The position numbers and the translations under genes are program-made. A stretch of 64,000 nt of DNA from Leifsonia virtsii (lineage in GTDB: Bacteria; Actinomycetota; Actinomycetes; Actinomycetales; Microbacteriaceae), in assembly GCF_030433675.1 (NCBI RefSeq), contig NZ_JAROCB010000003.1, positions 558,001 to 622,000 on the forward strand, written 5' to 3'. The number at the start of each line of letters is the position of its first letter. The stretch's first letter is position 1. Positions 9,536-17,597 of this stretch are shown here, piece after piece. Below the pieces are notes generated by a model that saw only the letters and a program-made list of their open reading frames with translations, made no database searches and was not told where the DNA came from.

Positions 9536-9970
9536 TCAGCTGCCGCGGGTGATGAGGCGCGAGAGCACGATGGCGCTGCGTGTGTGGTCGACATTCGGCG
9601 CCAGGCGCACCTTCTCGAGCGCCGCCTCCAGGCTCGGGATGTCGCGCGAGCGGATGTGGACGATCGCGTCGGCGCTGCCCGTGACGGTTCCGGCGTCGAC
9701 GACCTCCGGCACGGCCGACAGGATGCGCAGCAGCTCCTCCGGCGAGACGGTGCCGCGGCAGAACAACTCCACGTACGCCTCGGTGCTCATGCCGTCGATC
9801 GCCGGGTCGACCTGGATGGTGAACCCGCGGATCACGCCGTCGGCGACGAGCCGGTCGACGCGGCGCTTCACCGCGGACGCCGACAGGCCGACCACCGAGC
9901 CGATGTCGCCGTAGCCGGCGCGCGCGTTCTGGCGGAGCAGGTCGAGGATGCTGCGATCGAGGTTGTCCAC
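9536..9970 (-). CDS. Lrp/AsnC-family transcriptional regulator
   Basis: 144 residues. The N-terminal winged HTH (LDRSILDLLRQNARAGYGDI... SASAVKRRVDRLV) is followed by an alpha-beta ligand-binding (RAM) domain. Such proteins form octamers that bind an amino acid. The start is GTG at 9970 with TAAGCT exactly six bases upstream, consistent with a leaderless mRNA. It is divergent from the POT peptide transporter, which is a reasonable regulatory target. That link is inference from position only. Confidence 0.92.
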   Translation of the reverse strand: MDNLDRSILDLLRQNARAGYGDIGSVVGLSASAVKRRVDRLVADGVIRGFTIQVDPAIDGMSTEAYVELFCRGTVSPEELLRILSAVPEVVDAGTVTGSADAIVHIRSRDIPSLEAALEKVRLAPNVDHTRSAIVLSRLITRGS

Positions 9971-10118
9971 GCTGCGAGCTTACGGTGGATCGTTGCGTCG
10001 AAGCGAGACAACCGGCCGAATCGTGCGCGGTTTTGCACAAACCTGGCGTCTGGCGAGGTTGTCCACAGATTCGCGATCGTCGTTCACCTCGCGCCGGCCC
10101 GGTGGGAGCATGGTCCGC

Positions 10119-11591
10119 ATGAGCCAAACCGACGTGCGTCAACCACGCGACGACGAGAGCAGTCACGGCTTCTTCGGTCAGCCGCGGGCGCTCGCCAACA
10201 TCTTCGGCGTCGAGATGTGGGAGCGGTTCTCGTTCTACGGCATGCAGGGCATCCTGCTCATCTACCTCTATTACTCGGTGGAGCAGGGCGGCCTGGGCAT
10301 CGACCAGCCGACGGCCGCCGGCATCGTGGGGGCGTACGGCGGCGCCGTCTACCTCTCGACGATCCTCGGCGCGTGGCTGGCCGACCGGCTGTTCGGCTCG
10401 GAGAGGGTGCTGTTCTGGAGCGCGGTCGTCATCATGGCGGGCCACATCTCGCTCGCGCTCATCCCGGGCGTCGGCGGCGTGCTGGTCGGCCTGCTGCTGG
10501 TCGCGCTCGGCAGCGGCGGGTTGAAGGCGAACGCGACCCGCATCGTCGGCACGCTGTACTCGGAGAAGGACCCGCGTCGCGACGCCGGCTTCTCCCTCTT
10601 CTATCTCGGCATCAACCTGGGCGGGCTGTTCGGGCCGCTGCTCACCGGTCTGCTGCAGTCGACCCTCGGATTCCACTGGGGGTTCGCGCTGGCCGCCGTC
10701 GGCATGGCGATCGGCCTCATCCAGTACTCGCTCGGGCGCAAGCGGCTGCCCGATGAGGCGCGGCACGTTCCGCACCCGCTGGAGCGCTCGCGGTATCCAC
10801 TGGTGATCGGCATCGGAATCGCCGGAGTGGTGGTCATCCTCGCACTGGTGCTGACGAACGTCATCAACGCATTCAACCTCGCGCTGTGGGTGATCGGCGT
10901 CACCATCGTCGCCGCCATCGTGTACTTCGTCGTGATGTTCTCGTCGCGGCTGGTCAACGGGGTGGAGCGGAGTCGGCTGGTGGCGTTCATCCCGCTGTTC
11001 ATCACTAACGCGGCGTTCTGGTCGCTGTACCAGCAGCAGTTCACCGTGGTGACGATCTACTCCGACGAGCGCCTGAACCGCAACCTGTTCGGCTGGGAGT
11101 TCCCGGTCTCGTGGGTTCAGTCGATCAACCCGATCTTCATCATCGTGCTGTCGGGCGCCTTCGCGGCGATCTGGACGAAGTGGGGTGAGAAGCAGCCCTC
11201 GACGCCGATCAAGTTCGCAGCCGGCACGGTGCTGATGGGGCTGGCGTTCTTCTTGTTCCTGATCTGGGCCGGTGGCGGCCGCAACAGCACGCCGCTGCTC
11301 GGGGTCGTCGGCATCCTGTTCGTGTTCACGGTCGCCGAGCTCCTGATCTCCCCGCCCGGTCTGTCGGCGGCGACCAAGCTCGCGCCGGGTCCGTTCCAGG
11401 CACAGATGGTGGCGCTGTACTTCCTGTCGGTCGCGCTCGGCACCGCGATGGCCGGGCAGCTGGCGAAGCTGTACACGCCCGAGACCGAGGCGGTGTACTT
11501 CAGCGTCATCGGCGGGGTCGCGGTCGTCATCGGGCTGCTGCTGGCACTCATCAGCCCGTGGGTGCTGCGGATGATGCGCGGCGTGCGCTGA
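10119..11591 (+). CDS. Proton-dependent oligopeptide transporter (POT/PTR2 family)
   Basis: 490 residues, about 14 membrane segments. The family signature is clear: MWERFSFYGMQGILLIYL near the N-terminus (ExxERFxYYG, proton coupling) and the PTR2 motif FSLFYLGINLGGLFGPLL. It imports di- and tripeptides with protons. Start 10119 is chosen over an in-frame ATG at 10110 because GGTGGGAG at 10101-10108 is then about ten bases away instead of one. The gene stands alone, divergent from the Lrp-type regulator. Confidence 0.93.
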   Translation: MSQTDVRQPRDDESSHGFFGQPRALANIFGVEMWERFSFYGMQGILLIYLYYSVEQGGLGIDQPTAAGIVGAYGGAVYLSTILGAWLADRLFGSERVLFWSAVVIMAGHISLALIPGVGGVLVGLLLVALGSGGLKANATRIVGTLYSEKDPRRDAGFSLFYLGINLGGLFGPLLTGLLQSTLGFHWGFALAAVGMAIGLIQYSLGRKRLPDEARHVPHPLERSRYPLVIGIGIAGVVVILALVLTNVINAFNLALWVIGVTIVAAIVYFVVMFSSRLVNGVERSRLVAFIPLFITNAAFWSLYQQQFTVVTIYSDERLNRNLFGWEFPVSWVQSINPIFIIVLSGAFAAIWTKWGEKQPSTPIKFAAGTVLMGLAFFLFLIWAGGGRNSTPLLGVVGILFVFTVAELLISPPGLSAATKLAPGPFQAQMVALYFLSVALGTAMAGQLAKLYTPETEAVYFSVIGGVAVVIGLLLALISPWVLRMMRGVR

Positions 11592-11603
11592 GATACTGGG
11601 CCG

Positions 11604-12263
11604 ATGGCAGAGATTCTCGCGGTGTGCCGGGTCGAGCAGTTGCTGAAGGACGCGGGCGGCATCGGCGTCACGGCGATCGACAAGCGTCCGGTGGAGCGGC
11701 GGCTCCACGTGCGTCCGCTCGGGCTGTACGGCGACGTCCAGGCCGACCGCAAGCACCACGGCGGCGCAACGAAGGCGCTCTACGCGTACGCCGACGAAGA
11801 TGCGGCGTTCTGGGCGGCGGAACTGGGTCGCGACATCCCGCCCGGCCTGTTCGGCGAGAATCTGCGCACCTCGGGGCTCGATGTGAACGGCGCCGAGATC
11901 GGCGAGCGGTGGGCCATCGGCGACGAACTCGTGGTCGAGGTGACCTGCCCGCGGACGCCGTGCGCGACGTTCCAGCGGAGGATGCGGGAGCCGCAGTGGG
12001 TGAAGCGGTTCGCCGCTGAGGGCCGGACGGGCGCATACCTCTCGGTCGTGAAGTCGGGCGGCGTGGGGGCCGGGGACGAGGTCCGCGTCCTGTCGCGTCC
12101 CGGCCACGGCGTCACGGTCGAGTCGTTCTTCACCGGGGCCGACGCAGCGCAGGCCGACGCGCTCGAAGCGGCGGAACGGGAGGGGGCGCTGCGGCTCGCG
12201 CCGGAGATCCACGAGGTGATCGCGAAGATCCGCAAACGTCGATTACTTGTTCTTGACAAGTGA
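11604..12263 (+). CDS. MOSC domain-containing protein
   Basis: 219 residues, close in plan to E. coli YiiM. It has the beta-barrel MOSC core with GDVQADRKHHGG, LFGENLRTSGLDV and the conserved cysteine region VTCPRTPCATFQ, and a C-terminal helical extension. MOSC proteins handle molybdenum cofactor-bound sulfur or reduce N-hydroxylated compounds. No cofactor biosynthesis genes are nearby, so the substrate is open. It starts 12 bases after the peptide transporter stop, with GATACT six bases before ATG. Its last codons overlap a palindrome belonging to the next gene's control region. Confidence 0.88.
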   Translation: MAEILAVCRVEQLLKDAGGIGVTAIDKRPVERRLHVRPLGLYGDVQADRKHHGGATKALYAYADEDAAFWAAELGRDIPPGLFGENLRTSGLDVNGAEIGERWAIGDELVVEVTCPRTPCATFQRRMREPQWVKRFAAEGRTGAYLSVVKSGGVGAGDEVRVLSRPGHGVTVESFFTGADAAQADALEAAEREGALRLAPEIHEVIAKIRKRRLLVLDK

Positions 12264-12279
12264 ACTTGCAAAGAGCAAG
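12245..12279 (+). promoter_or_regulatory. Promoter and two palindromes ahead of VOC-hxlR operon
   Basis: ACTTGT-N5-ACAAGT (12245-12261) and CTTGC-N5-GCAAG (12265-12279) are perfect inverted repeats. A consensus -35 TTGACA (12253-12258) lies inside the first, and a weak -10 (CAAGCT) lies 17 bases on. The layout suits repression by the HxlR-type regulator encoded second in the operon. The binding protein is inferred. Confidence 0.55.
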
Positions 12280-12317
12280 CTAAGCGTATTCGAACCGCTC
12301 GACTACGGGAGCAGACC

Positions 12318-12773
12318 ATGTCACTCAACATCTTCGTCAACTTCACGACCGACGACCTGGACCGCTCGAAGGCCTTCTACGAGGCCCTCGGCTACAGCAT
12401 CAACCCGATGTTCACCGACGACAACGCGGCCTGCGTCGTCCTCAGCGACACCATCTACTTCATGGTGCAGACGCGCGAGTTCTACGCGACCTTCACCGAC
12501 AAGCAGATCATCGACCCGCACACCCAGGCCGGCGCCTCCGTCGCGCTGAGCCAGGACTCGCGCGAGGCCGTCGACGCCATCGTCGCCCGCGGCCTCGAGG
12601 CCGGCGGCTCCGAGCCGCGGCCGGCGCAGGACTACGGCTTCATGTACTCGCGCGACCTGGAGGACCCGGACGGCAACCTCCTCTCCTTCCTCTTCATGGA
12701 GCCCGCCGCCGTCGAGAAGGGGCCGGAGGCGTTCATGACCGAGCAGGGGGCCGGCGCTCAGGCGACGGCCTGA
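12318..12773 (+). CDS. VOC (glyoxalase/bleomycin-resistance) family protein
   Basis: 151 residues with two beta-alpha-beta-beta-beta halves of the vicinal-oxygen-chelate fold. The N-terminus FVNFTTDDLDRSKAFYEALGY and C-terminal metal-site strand DLEDPDGNLLSFLFMEP match the PhnB/YycE-like cytosolic group. GGGAG lies six bases before ATG. It is followed five bases later by an HxlR regulator, so the two are probably one transcription unit, perhaps a response to reactive electrophiles. The substrate is unknown. Confidence 0.9.
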   Translation: MSLNIFVNFTTDDLDRSKAFYEALGYSINPMFTDDNAACVVLSDTIYFMVQTREFYATFTDKQIIDPHTQAGASVALSQDSREAVDAIVARGLEAGGSEPRPAQDYGFMYSRDLEDPDGNLLSFLFMEPAAVEKGPEAFMTEQGAGAQATA

Positions 12774-12778
12774 CCCGG

Positions 12779-13489
12779 ATGGCGACGCGCACTCCCCGCG
12801 GCTTCGGTCAGTACGGCGGACTGGCCCGCGCCGTCGAGAAGGTCGGCGAGCGGTGGGCCCTGCTCATCGTCCGAGACCTTCTCGGCGGCGCGCGCCGATA
12901 CAGCGACCTCAAGACGGGGCTGCCGCGCATCCCGACCAACATCCTCAGTGACCGGCTGAAGGAGCTGCAGGCGGCGGGCGTCATCCGCCGCGTACCGGCG
13001 GTGCGCGGCGGCTACGAGCTCACCCCGCTCGGGCGCGCGCTCGAGCCCGTCGTGCTGGAGCTGGAGCGCTGGGGCTGGGCGGCCTCGGCCGAGCCCGCCG
13101 AGGGGGAGGTGCTCACGGCCGACGCCCTGGGGGTGACGCTCCGCGCGGCCTTCCGCGGGCACGAAGCCGAGCGGCTGCCGCCCACCGAGTACGTCGTCCA
13201 CGCCGGCGGCACCTCCGTCAGCGCGCTGGTCGTCGGCCGGGCGCTGGATGTGATGGACATCGGCGCGGACGCTCTTCCCCAGCCGCAGCGCCGGCTCGAC
13301 ATCGGTGCGCCGGAGGACGTCGTCGAGTTCCAGATCCCGCTGGAGAGCCTCGCCGACCTGCTCGGCGCAGGCGAGCCGGCGGTCGTCGTGCTGGCCGGGA
13401 GGCACGAGCTGGTCGACCGCTTCCGCCGAACGTTCCACATCGAGCCGCTGCCCGGCGTCGAGTCCTCGCCTGCAGCCCATGCGGCCTGA
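12779..13489 (+). CDS. HxlR-family winged-helix regulator with C-terminal extension
   Basis: 236 residues. The first 100 are a canonical HxlR DNA-binding domain (VEKVGERWALLIVRDLLGG, RRYSDLKTGLPRIPTNILSDRLKELQ). The rest is about 130 residues longer than the minimal family form and looks like a sterol-carrier-type fold, ending in a strand-rich segment. No conserved N-terminal redox cysteine is present, unlike YodB-type sensors, so direct ligand binding in the extra domain is more likely. It is downstream of the VOC gene and probably autoregulates through the palindromes at 12245-12279. Confidence 0.9.
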   Translation: MATRTPRGFGQYGGLARAVEKVGERWALLIVRDLLGGARRYSDLKTGLPRIPTNILSDRLKELQAAGVIRRVPAVRGGYELTPLGRALEPVVLELERWGWAASAEPAEGEVLTADALGVTLRAAFRGHEAERLPPTEYVVHAGGTSVSALVVGRALDVMDIGADALPQPQRRLDIGAPEDVVEFQIPLESLADLLGAGEPAVVVLAGRHELVDRFRRTFHIEPLPGVESSPAAHAA

Positions 13490-13515
13490 GAGGTCCCGCT
13501 TATCGTCGAGCGGCC

Positions 13516-13538
13516 ATTGAGCAGTACGATCACTCAAT
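13516..13538 (+). promoter_or_regulatory. LysR-type box overlapping -10 and start codon
   Basis: ATTGAG (13516-13521), 11 bases, then CTCAAT (13533-13538) form a perfect inverted repeat of the T-N11-A class bound by LysR proteins. The -10 box TACGAT (13525-13530) lies inside it and the right arm overlaps the ATG at 13537. Binding would occlude RNA polymerase, which implies negative autoregulation. Confidence 0.65.
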
Positions 13539-14415
13539 GGAACTGCGTCAACTGCAGCACTTCGTCGCCGTCGCCGAGGAGCGCCACTTCACCCGCGCCG
13601 CCGAGCTGCTGCGCATCTCCCAGTCCGGGCTGTCGGCCTCCATCCGCTCGCTCGAGCAGGAGCTGGGCACCTCGCTCTTCGTCCGCAGCACGCGCCGGGT
13701 CGAGCTGACCGCCGCGGGCCAGGCACTGCTCGCCGACTCGGTGCGCACGCTCGCCAGCGCGGCGGCCGCGCGCGACGCCGTCGCCGCCGTGCGCGGCCTG
13801 CTGCGCGGGCGCCTGACGATCGGCGCGGAGCCGTGCCTCGGCTCGGTGGACCTTCCGGCCGAGCTGGCGTCCTTCCGCACCGCGAATCCCGGAGTGGAGG
13901 TGCGGCTGCGCTACTCGGGTTCCGAAGAGCTGGTGGACGATGTGGCGGGCGGGCGCATCGACGTCGCGCTGGTGGTCGACACCGGGCACACGCCGCCCGG
14001 CGTCCGGCTGCGCCGGCTGAGCACGCAGGAGATGCTCGTGCTCTGCCATCCCGAGCACCGCTTCGCGAGCAGGGAGAGCATCCCGCTGGAGAGCCTGCGC
14101 GGCGAGCCGCTGGTCGGCTTCCAGGAGGGCTGGGGCGCGCAGGCGCTGGCGCGGCGGGCGTTCGCGGCCGCCGGGTTCGACTACCGGGCGGCGATGGAGG
14201 TCAACGACGTCCATCCGCTCCTGGACCTGGTCGGCTACAACCTCGGTGTCGCGGTCGTTCCCACGAGCTTCGCGCGCAAGCGGCCGGACGCGCTCCGGGC
14301 CGTGCCGCTGCAGGGCGCTCCGGACTGGACCGTCGCCGTCGCGGTCTCCGACCAGCCCAGTCCGGCCGCCTCCGCGTTCCTCGCGCAGCTGCGCCCCCAG
14401 GCCAAGAGCTCCTGA
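13537..14415 (+). CDS. LysR-family transcriptional regulator
   Basis: 292 residues. It has an N-terminal HTH (MELRQLQHFVAVAEERHFTRAAELL, then SQSGLSASIRSLEQELG) and a periplasmic-binding-protein-like effector domain from about residue 90. It is leaderless: TACGAT then six bases to ATG. The target genes are not obvious because the neighbours converge (aldo/keto reductases) or belong to the VOC-hxlR unit. The stop codon lies in the left arm of a 17-bp hairpin. Confidence 0.93.
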   Translation: MELRQLQHFVAVAEERHFTRAAELLRISQSGLSASIRSLEQELGTSLFVRSTRRVELTAAGQALLADSVRTLASAAAARDAVAAVRGLLRGRLTIGAEPCLGSVDLPAELASFRTANPGVEVRLRYSGSEELVDDVAGGRIDVALVVDTGHTPPGVRLRRLSTQEMLVLCHPEHRFASRESIPLESLRGEPLVGFQEGWGAQALARRAFAAAGFDYRAAMEVNDVHPLLDLVGYNLGVAVVPTSFARKRPDALRAVPLQGAPDWTVAVAVSDQPSPAASAFLAQLRPQAKSS

Positions 14416-14461
14416 GTTCTTCGACCGAATCGCCGGGAAACGGGCGAAGAACTCAGGAGCT
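14407..14461. terminator. Long perfect hairpin between convergent genes
   Basis: AGCTCCTGAGTTCTTCG (14407-14423) and its exact reverse complement (14445-14461) flank a 21-base loop. The arms are 17 bp without mismatch, and the LysR stop codon is inside the left arm. No T-run follows, so a rho-independent role is inferred from placement. Confidence 0.7.
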
Positions 14462-14481
14462 GATGGCTGGGGGCGGCCGGG

Positions 14482-15342
14482 TCAGGCGGCGTTGAGGGCG
14501 GCGAGCTCCTCCGCGGTGAGTTCGACGTCGACGGCGGTCACCGAGTCGCGGATCGTCTCCGGACGCGACGAGCCGGGGATCGGGATCACGTGCGGGCTCT
14601 GCGCGAGGTGCCAGGCCAGCGCCACCACCTGCGGGCTGATCCCGCGGGCGTCGGCGACGTCCTTGAACGGCTCGAACCGGCTGCCGAGATCGCCCGCCGA
14701 GGTGATGCCGCCGAGCGGGCTCCACGGCAGGAACGCGATGCCGAGCTCGTCGGCGAGGCGCAGCTCCGGCTCGCTGGAGCGGAACGCCGGCGAGAACTGG
14801 TTCTGCACCGACACCAGGCGGCCGCCGAGCACGTCGTTCGCCTCCCGGATCTGGTCGGGGTTCGCGTTGGAGATCCCGGCCATCCGGATGACGCCCTCGT
14901 CGAGCAGGTCGCGGATCGCGCCGACCGACTCCGCGTACGGCACCTCCGGGTCGGGTCGATGGAACTGGTAGAGGCCGATCGCGTCACCGCCGAGCCGGCG
15001 CAGCGACGCCTTCGCGGCCTCCTTCAGGTACTCGGGACGGCCGTTCAGGGTCCACGAGCCGTCGCCCGGCCGCAGGTGGCCGCCCTTCGTCGCCACGAGC
15101 ACCGCCGATGCGTCGCCGTCCCAGGTGCGCAGCGCCTCCGCGATGAGCTCCTCGTTGTGGCCGACCTCGTCGGCGTGCAGGTGGTACGCGTCCGCCGTGT
15201 CGATGAACGTGACGCCCTCGTCCAGGGCGGCGTGGATGGTCTTGATCGAGCGCTCCCGGTCGGGGCGCCCCTCGATCGACATCGGCATCCCGCCGAGTCC
15301 GATCGCCGAGACCTCGATGTCGCCGATGGTGCGTGTCCTCAT
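14482..15342 (-). CDS. Aldo/keto reductase
   Basis: 286 residues. The AKR tetrad is present: Asp and Tyr in FIDTADAYH, Lys in VATKGGH, and His in YQFHRPDP. The NADPH 2'-phosphate site IPIPGSSRPE is near the C-terminus. It resembles the YghZ/Tas-like group that uses varied aldehydes. AAAGGA lies five bases before ATG 15342. It follows another aldo/keto reductase on the same strand after 31 bases, so the two are probably co-transcribed. Confidence 0.92.
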   Translation of the reverse strand: MRTRTIGDIEVSAIGLGGMPMSIEGRPDRERSIKTIHAALDEGVTFIDTADAYHLHADEVGHNEELIAEALRTWDGDASAVLVATKGGHLRPGDGSWTLNGRPEYLKEAAKASLRRLGGDAIGLYQFHRPDPEVPYAESVGAIRDLLDEGVIRMAGISNANPDQIREANDVLGGRLVSVQNQFSPAFRSSEPELRLADELGIAFLPWSPLGGITSAGDLGSRFEPFKDVADARGISPQVVALAWHLAQSPHVIPIPGSSRPETIRDSVTAVDVELTAEELAALNAA

Positions 15343-15373
15343 GCGTGTCCTTTCGCGTTCCGTGTGCCCGGGG

Positions 15374-16345
15374 TCACCAGGCGTAGTCCTCGGGGGCCGG
15401 CTTGTGGCCAGGGAAGATCTCGTCGAGCCGGGCGAGCGCCGCCTCGTCGAGGTGGATGTCGAGAGCGCGCAGGCCGCCCTCCAGCTGCTCGTGCGTGCGC
15501 GGCCCGATGATCGGTCCGGTCACGCCCGGGCGGGTCAGCAGCCAGGCGAGCGCGAGGTCGCCCGGCTCGTGACCGAGCTCGTCGGCGAACGCCTCGTACG
15601 CCTCGATCGCATCGCGGTGCTTCTCCAGGGTCTCCGCAGCGCGACCCTCCAGGCGGCGCTTGCCCTCGTTCTGCTTCCGGATGACGCCGCCGAGCAGGCC
15701 GCCCTGCAGCGGCGACCAGGCGATCACGCCGACGCCGTTCGCCTGGGCGGCGGGCAGCACCTCCAGCTCGACCTGGCGGGTGAGCAGGTTGTAGATGGAC
15801 TGCTCGCTGACCAGCCCGAGCAGGTTGCGCCTGCGGGCCTCCGCCTGCGCGGTGGCGATGTGCCAGCCGGCGAAGTTGCTGGAGCCGGCGTAAAGGATCT
15901 TGCCCTGCGCGATCGCGGTCTCGATGCCCTGCCAGATCTCGTCCCAGGGGGTGTCCCGGTCGATGTGGTGGAACTGGTAGACGTCGATGTAGTCGGTCTG
16001 CAGCCGCTTCAGGCTCGCGTCGAGTGCGCGCCTGATGTTGAGCGCCGAGAGCCTGCCCTCGTTCGGCCAGTCGCCCATGTCGCCGTACAGCTTGGTCGCG
16101 AGCACGGTGCGCTCGCGGCGCCCGTCGCCCTGCGCGAACCAGTTGCCGACGATCGTCTCGGTCGCGCCGCGGCCGCGGTGCTGTCCGTAGACGTTCGCCG
16201 TGTCGAAGTAGTTGACGCCGGCCTCGTGCGCCGCGTCCATGATCCGGTGGGAATCCTCTTCGCTCGTCTGCGGCCCGAAGTTCATGGTGCCGAGGACGAT
16301 GCGCGAGACCTTCAGGCCGGACCGGCCCAGATGTGTGTACTCCAT
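15374..16345 (-). CDS. Aldo/keto reductase
   Basis: 323 residues from ATG 16345 (MEYTHLGRSGLKVSRIVLGT). A GTG three codons upstream is possible but sits against the GGCGGAGA ribosome site. The catalytic residues are in YFDTANVYG, LATKLYG and YQFHHIDRDTPWDE, and the C-terminus has GPIIGPRTHEQLEG. The long loop after the catalytic His and the overall length fit the AKR11/IolS-like branch. Only about 22 percent of positions look shared with the downstream reductase by eye, so this is not a recent tandem duplication. Confidence 0.92.
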   Translation of the reverse strand: MEYTHLGRSGLKVSRIVLGTMNFGPQTSEEDSHRIMDAAHEAGVNYFDTANVYGQHRGRGATETIVGNWFAQGDGRRERTVLATKLYGDMGDWPNEGRLSALNIRRALDASLKRLQTDYIDVYQFHHIDRDTPWDEIWQGIETAIAQGKILYAGSSNFAGWHIATAQAEARRRNLLGLVSEQSIYNLLTRQVELEVLPAAQANGVGVIAWSPLQGGLLGGVIRKQNEGKRRLEGRAAETLEKHRDAIEAYEAFADELGHEPGDLALAWLLTRPGVTGPIIGPRTHEQLEGGLRALDIHLDEAALARLDEIFPGHKPAPEDYAW

Positions 16346-16466
16346 GCTCGTCACTCTCCGCCGTGATCCGGCGGAAGTCCAACAGGGGATGTGGATGGGA
16401 TTACGCGGAGCCGACGATGAATCGCCTCAGCTTCCTGGGGCGCGGCGGCGGGACTAGCATCCCACC

Positions 16467-17093
16467 ATGCGCGAGGTCATCGAGGGGCTGTACCGGGTGG
16501 AGGCGGCGCGGGCCGGGAACGCCTATCTGTTCGAGGGCGGCGACCGGTCGGTGCTCGTCGACAGCGGCCTGGCGTCGGGCGCGGCGAAGGTGGTCGCGGA
16601 GTTGTCCGGGGCGCGCATCCCGCGGCTGACGGACGTGGTGCTCACGCACTACGACCCCGACCACGTGGGCGCGGCGGCCGCCGTTCAGCGCGCGACCGGC
16701 GCGACCGTGTGGCTGGGTGCTGCGGACGCGCGGATCCTGCGCGGCGAGGTGCCCCCGCCGACGCGGACGCGCCGCGCCATGATGCGGGTCGGCTGGCTGG
16801 GACGGGCCGACCTGCCGCAGCTGACGGAGCTCCCGGACGACGCGGAGACCGAGGTGGTCCCTGGGGTCGTCGCGGTGCCGGCGCCGGGTCACACGCCCGG
16901 GCACCACCTGGTGCGCTGGCGCGGGGTCGCGTTCATCGGCGACGCCGCCCGGCTCTCGCACGGGCGTCTCGTGCACTTCCCGGGCTTCCTCATCTCCGAC
17001 CGAGCGCAGGCCGACGCGACGCTGACCGCGATCGCCGCATCGCGTCCACGTCTGGTGCTGCCCGGCCACGGGGCGCCGGGGCGGCTCGAATAG
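16467..17093 (+). CDS. Metallo-beta-lactamase fold hydrolase
   Basis: 208 residues. The metal-binding motif is THYDPDH (His61, Asp63, Asp65, His66), so the second histidine of the usual HxHxDH is an aspartate. PGHTPGH and the C-terminal PGHG supply further ligands. Members of this branch hydrolyse thioesters, lactones or phosphodiesters, and the substrate is not evident. TAGCAT lies six bases before ATG 16467, a leaderless start. Confidence 0.9.
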   Translation: MREVIEGLYRVEAARAGNAYLFEGGDRSVLVDSGLASGAAKVVAELSGARIPRLTDVVLTHYDPDHVGAAAAVQRATGATVWLGAADARILRGEVPPPTRTRRAMMRVGWLGRADLPQLTELPDDAETEVVPGVVAVPAPGHTPGHHLVRWRGVAFIGDAARLSHGRLVHFPGFLISDRAQADATLTAIAASRPRLVLPGHGAPGRLE

Positions 17094-17141
17094 CGGTCAG
17101 GCGGTACGTCGGCCGAGCGCACGCTGGCTACGATCGCGCTC

Positions 17142-17324
17142 ATGTCCGAGGAGTCGCCGCCCGTTCGCGTCGTGAGCGTGACCCACCTGCGTCGGTGCCC
17201 GTACCGGGTGCGGGAGCAGCTCGGCAACGACGAGAGGTGCGCGGCCACGCGCCGCGGAGCGTCGAGCCGGGTGCAGGCGGACCGGGTTCGCGTGCTGCCC
17301 GAACGGCCGGAAGACGACCGGTAG
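17142..17324 (+). CDS. Small hypothetical protein
   Basis: 60 residues, arginine-rich and without a membrane segment or known motif. Support comes mainly from its start: TACGAT at 17129-17134 followed by seven bases and ATG, the same leaderless pattern as the surrounding genes. It ends six bases before the convergent glutaredoxin stop. It could be a chance frame in GC-rich DNA. Confidence 0.4.
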   Translation: MSEESPPVRVVSVTHLRRCPYRVREQLGNDERCAATRRGASSRVQADRVRVLPERPEDDR

Positions 17325-17330
17325 CCTCCC

Positions 17331-17588
17331 TCAGCCGCGGAGCGCGGCCTCCAGCTCCGGGTCGGTCGGCTCGACCAGGTGGCGGCCGTCGGGGAAGACG
17401 ATCACCGGGATGTTGGTGCGGCCGCTGATCTCGCGCGCCCGGTCCGCCTCGTCGGGGCGGGCCACGAGGTCGATGTACTCGTAGTCGGCGCCGAGGCGGT
17501 CGAGGAGGGACTTTGAGCGGATGCAGTCGCGGCACCAGTCGGCGCCGAACACGGTGACGCGGTCGAACGTGGGGGTCGGGGAGGTCAT
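17331..17588 (-). CDS. Glutaredoxin-family / mycoredoxin-like protein
   Basis: 85 residues with a thioredoxin fold. The active site is WCRDC (Cys19, Cys22), and the cis-proline loop is NIPVIVFPDG. The small size and CxxC site fit actinobacterial mycoredoxin-like proteins, which reduce mycothiol mixed disulfides. The sequence between the cysteines (RD) differs from the PY/GY usual there, so the exact partner is uncertain. TAGCCT lies six bases before ATG. Confidence 0.88.
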   Translation of the reverse strand: MTSPTPTFDRVTVFGADWCRDCIRSKSLLDRLGADYEYIDLVARPDEADRAREISGRTNIPVIVFPDGRHLVEPTDPELEAALRG

Positions 17589-17597
17589 CCCTCCAGG

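Noticed and set aside
14482-16345. Two adjacent aldo/keto reductases as a recent tandem duplication
   Set aside because: They differ in length and in most motif contexts, so they belong to different branches.
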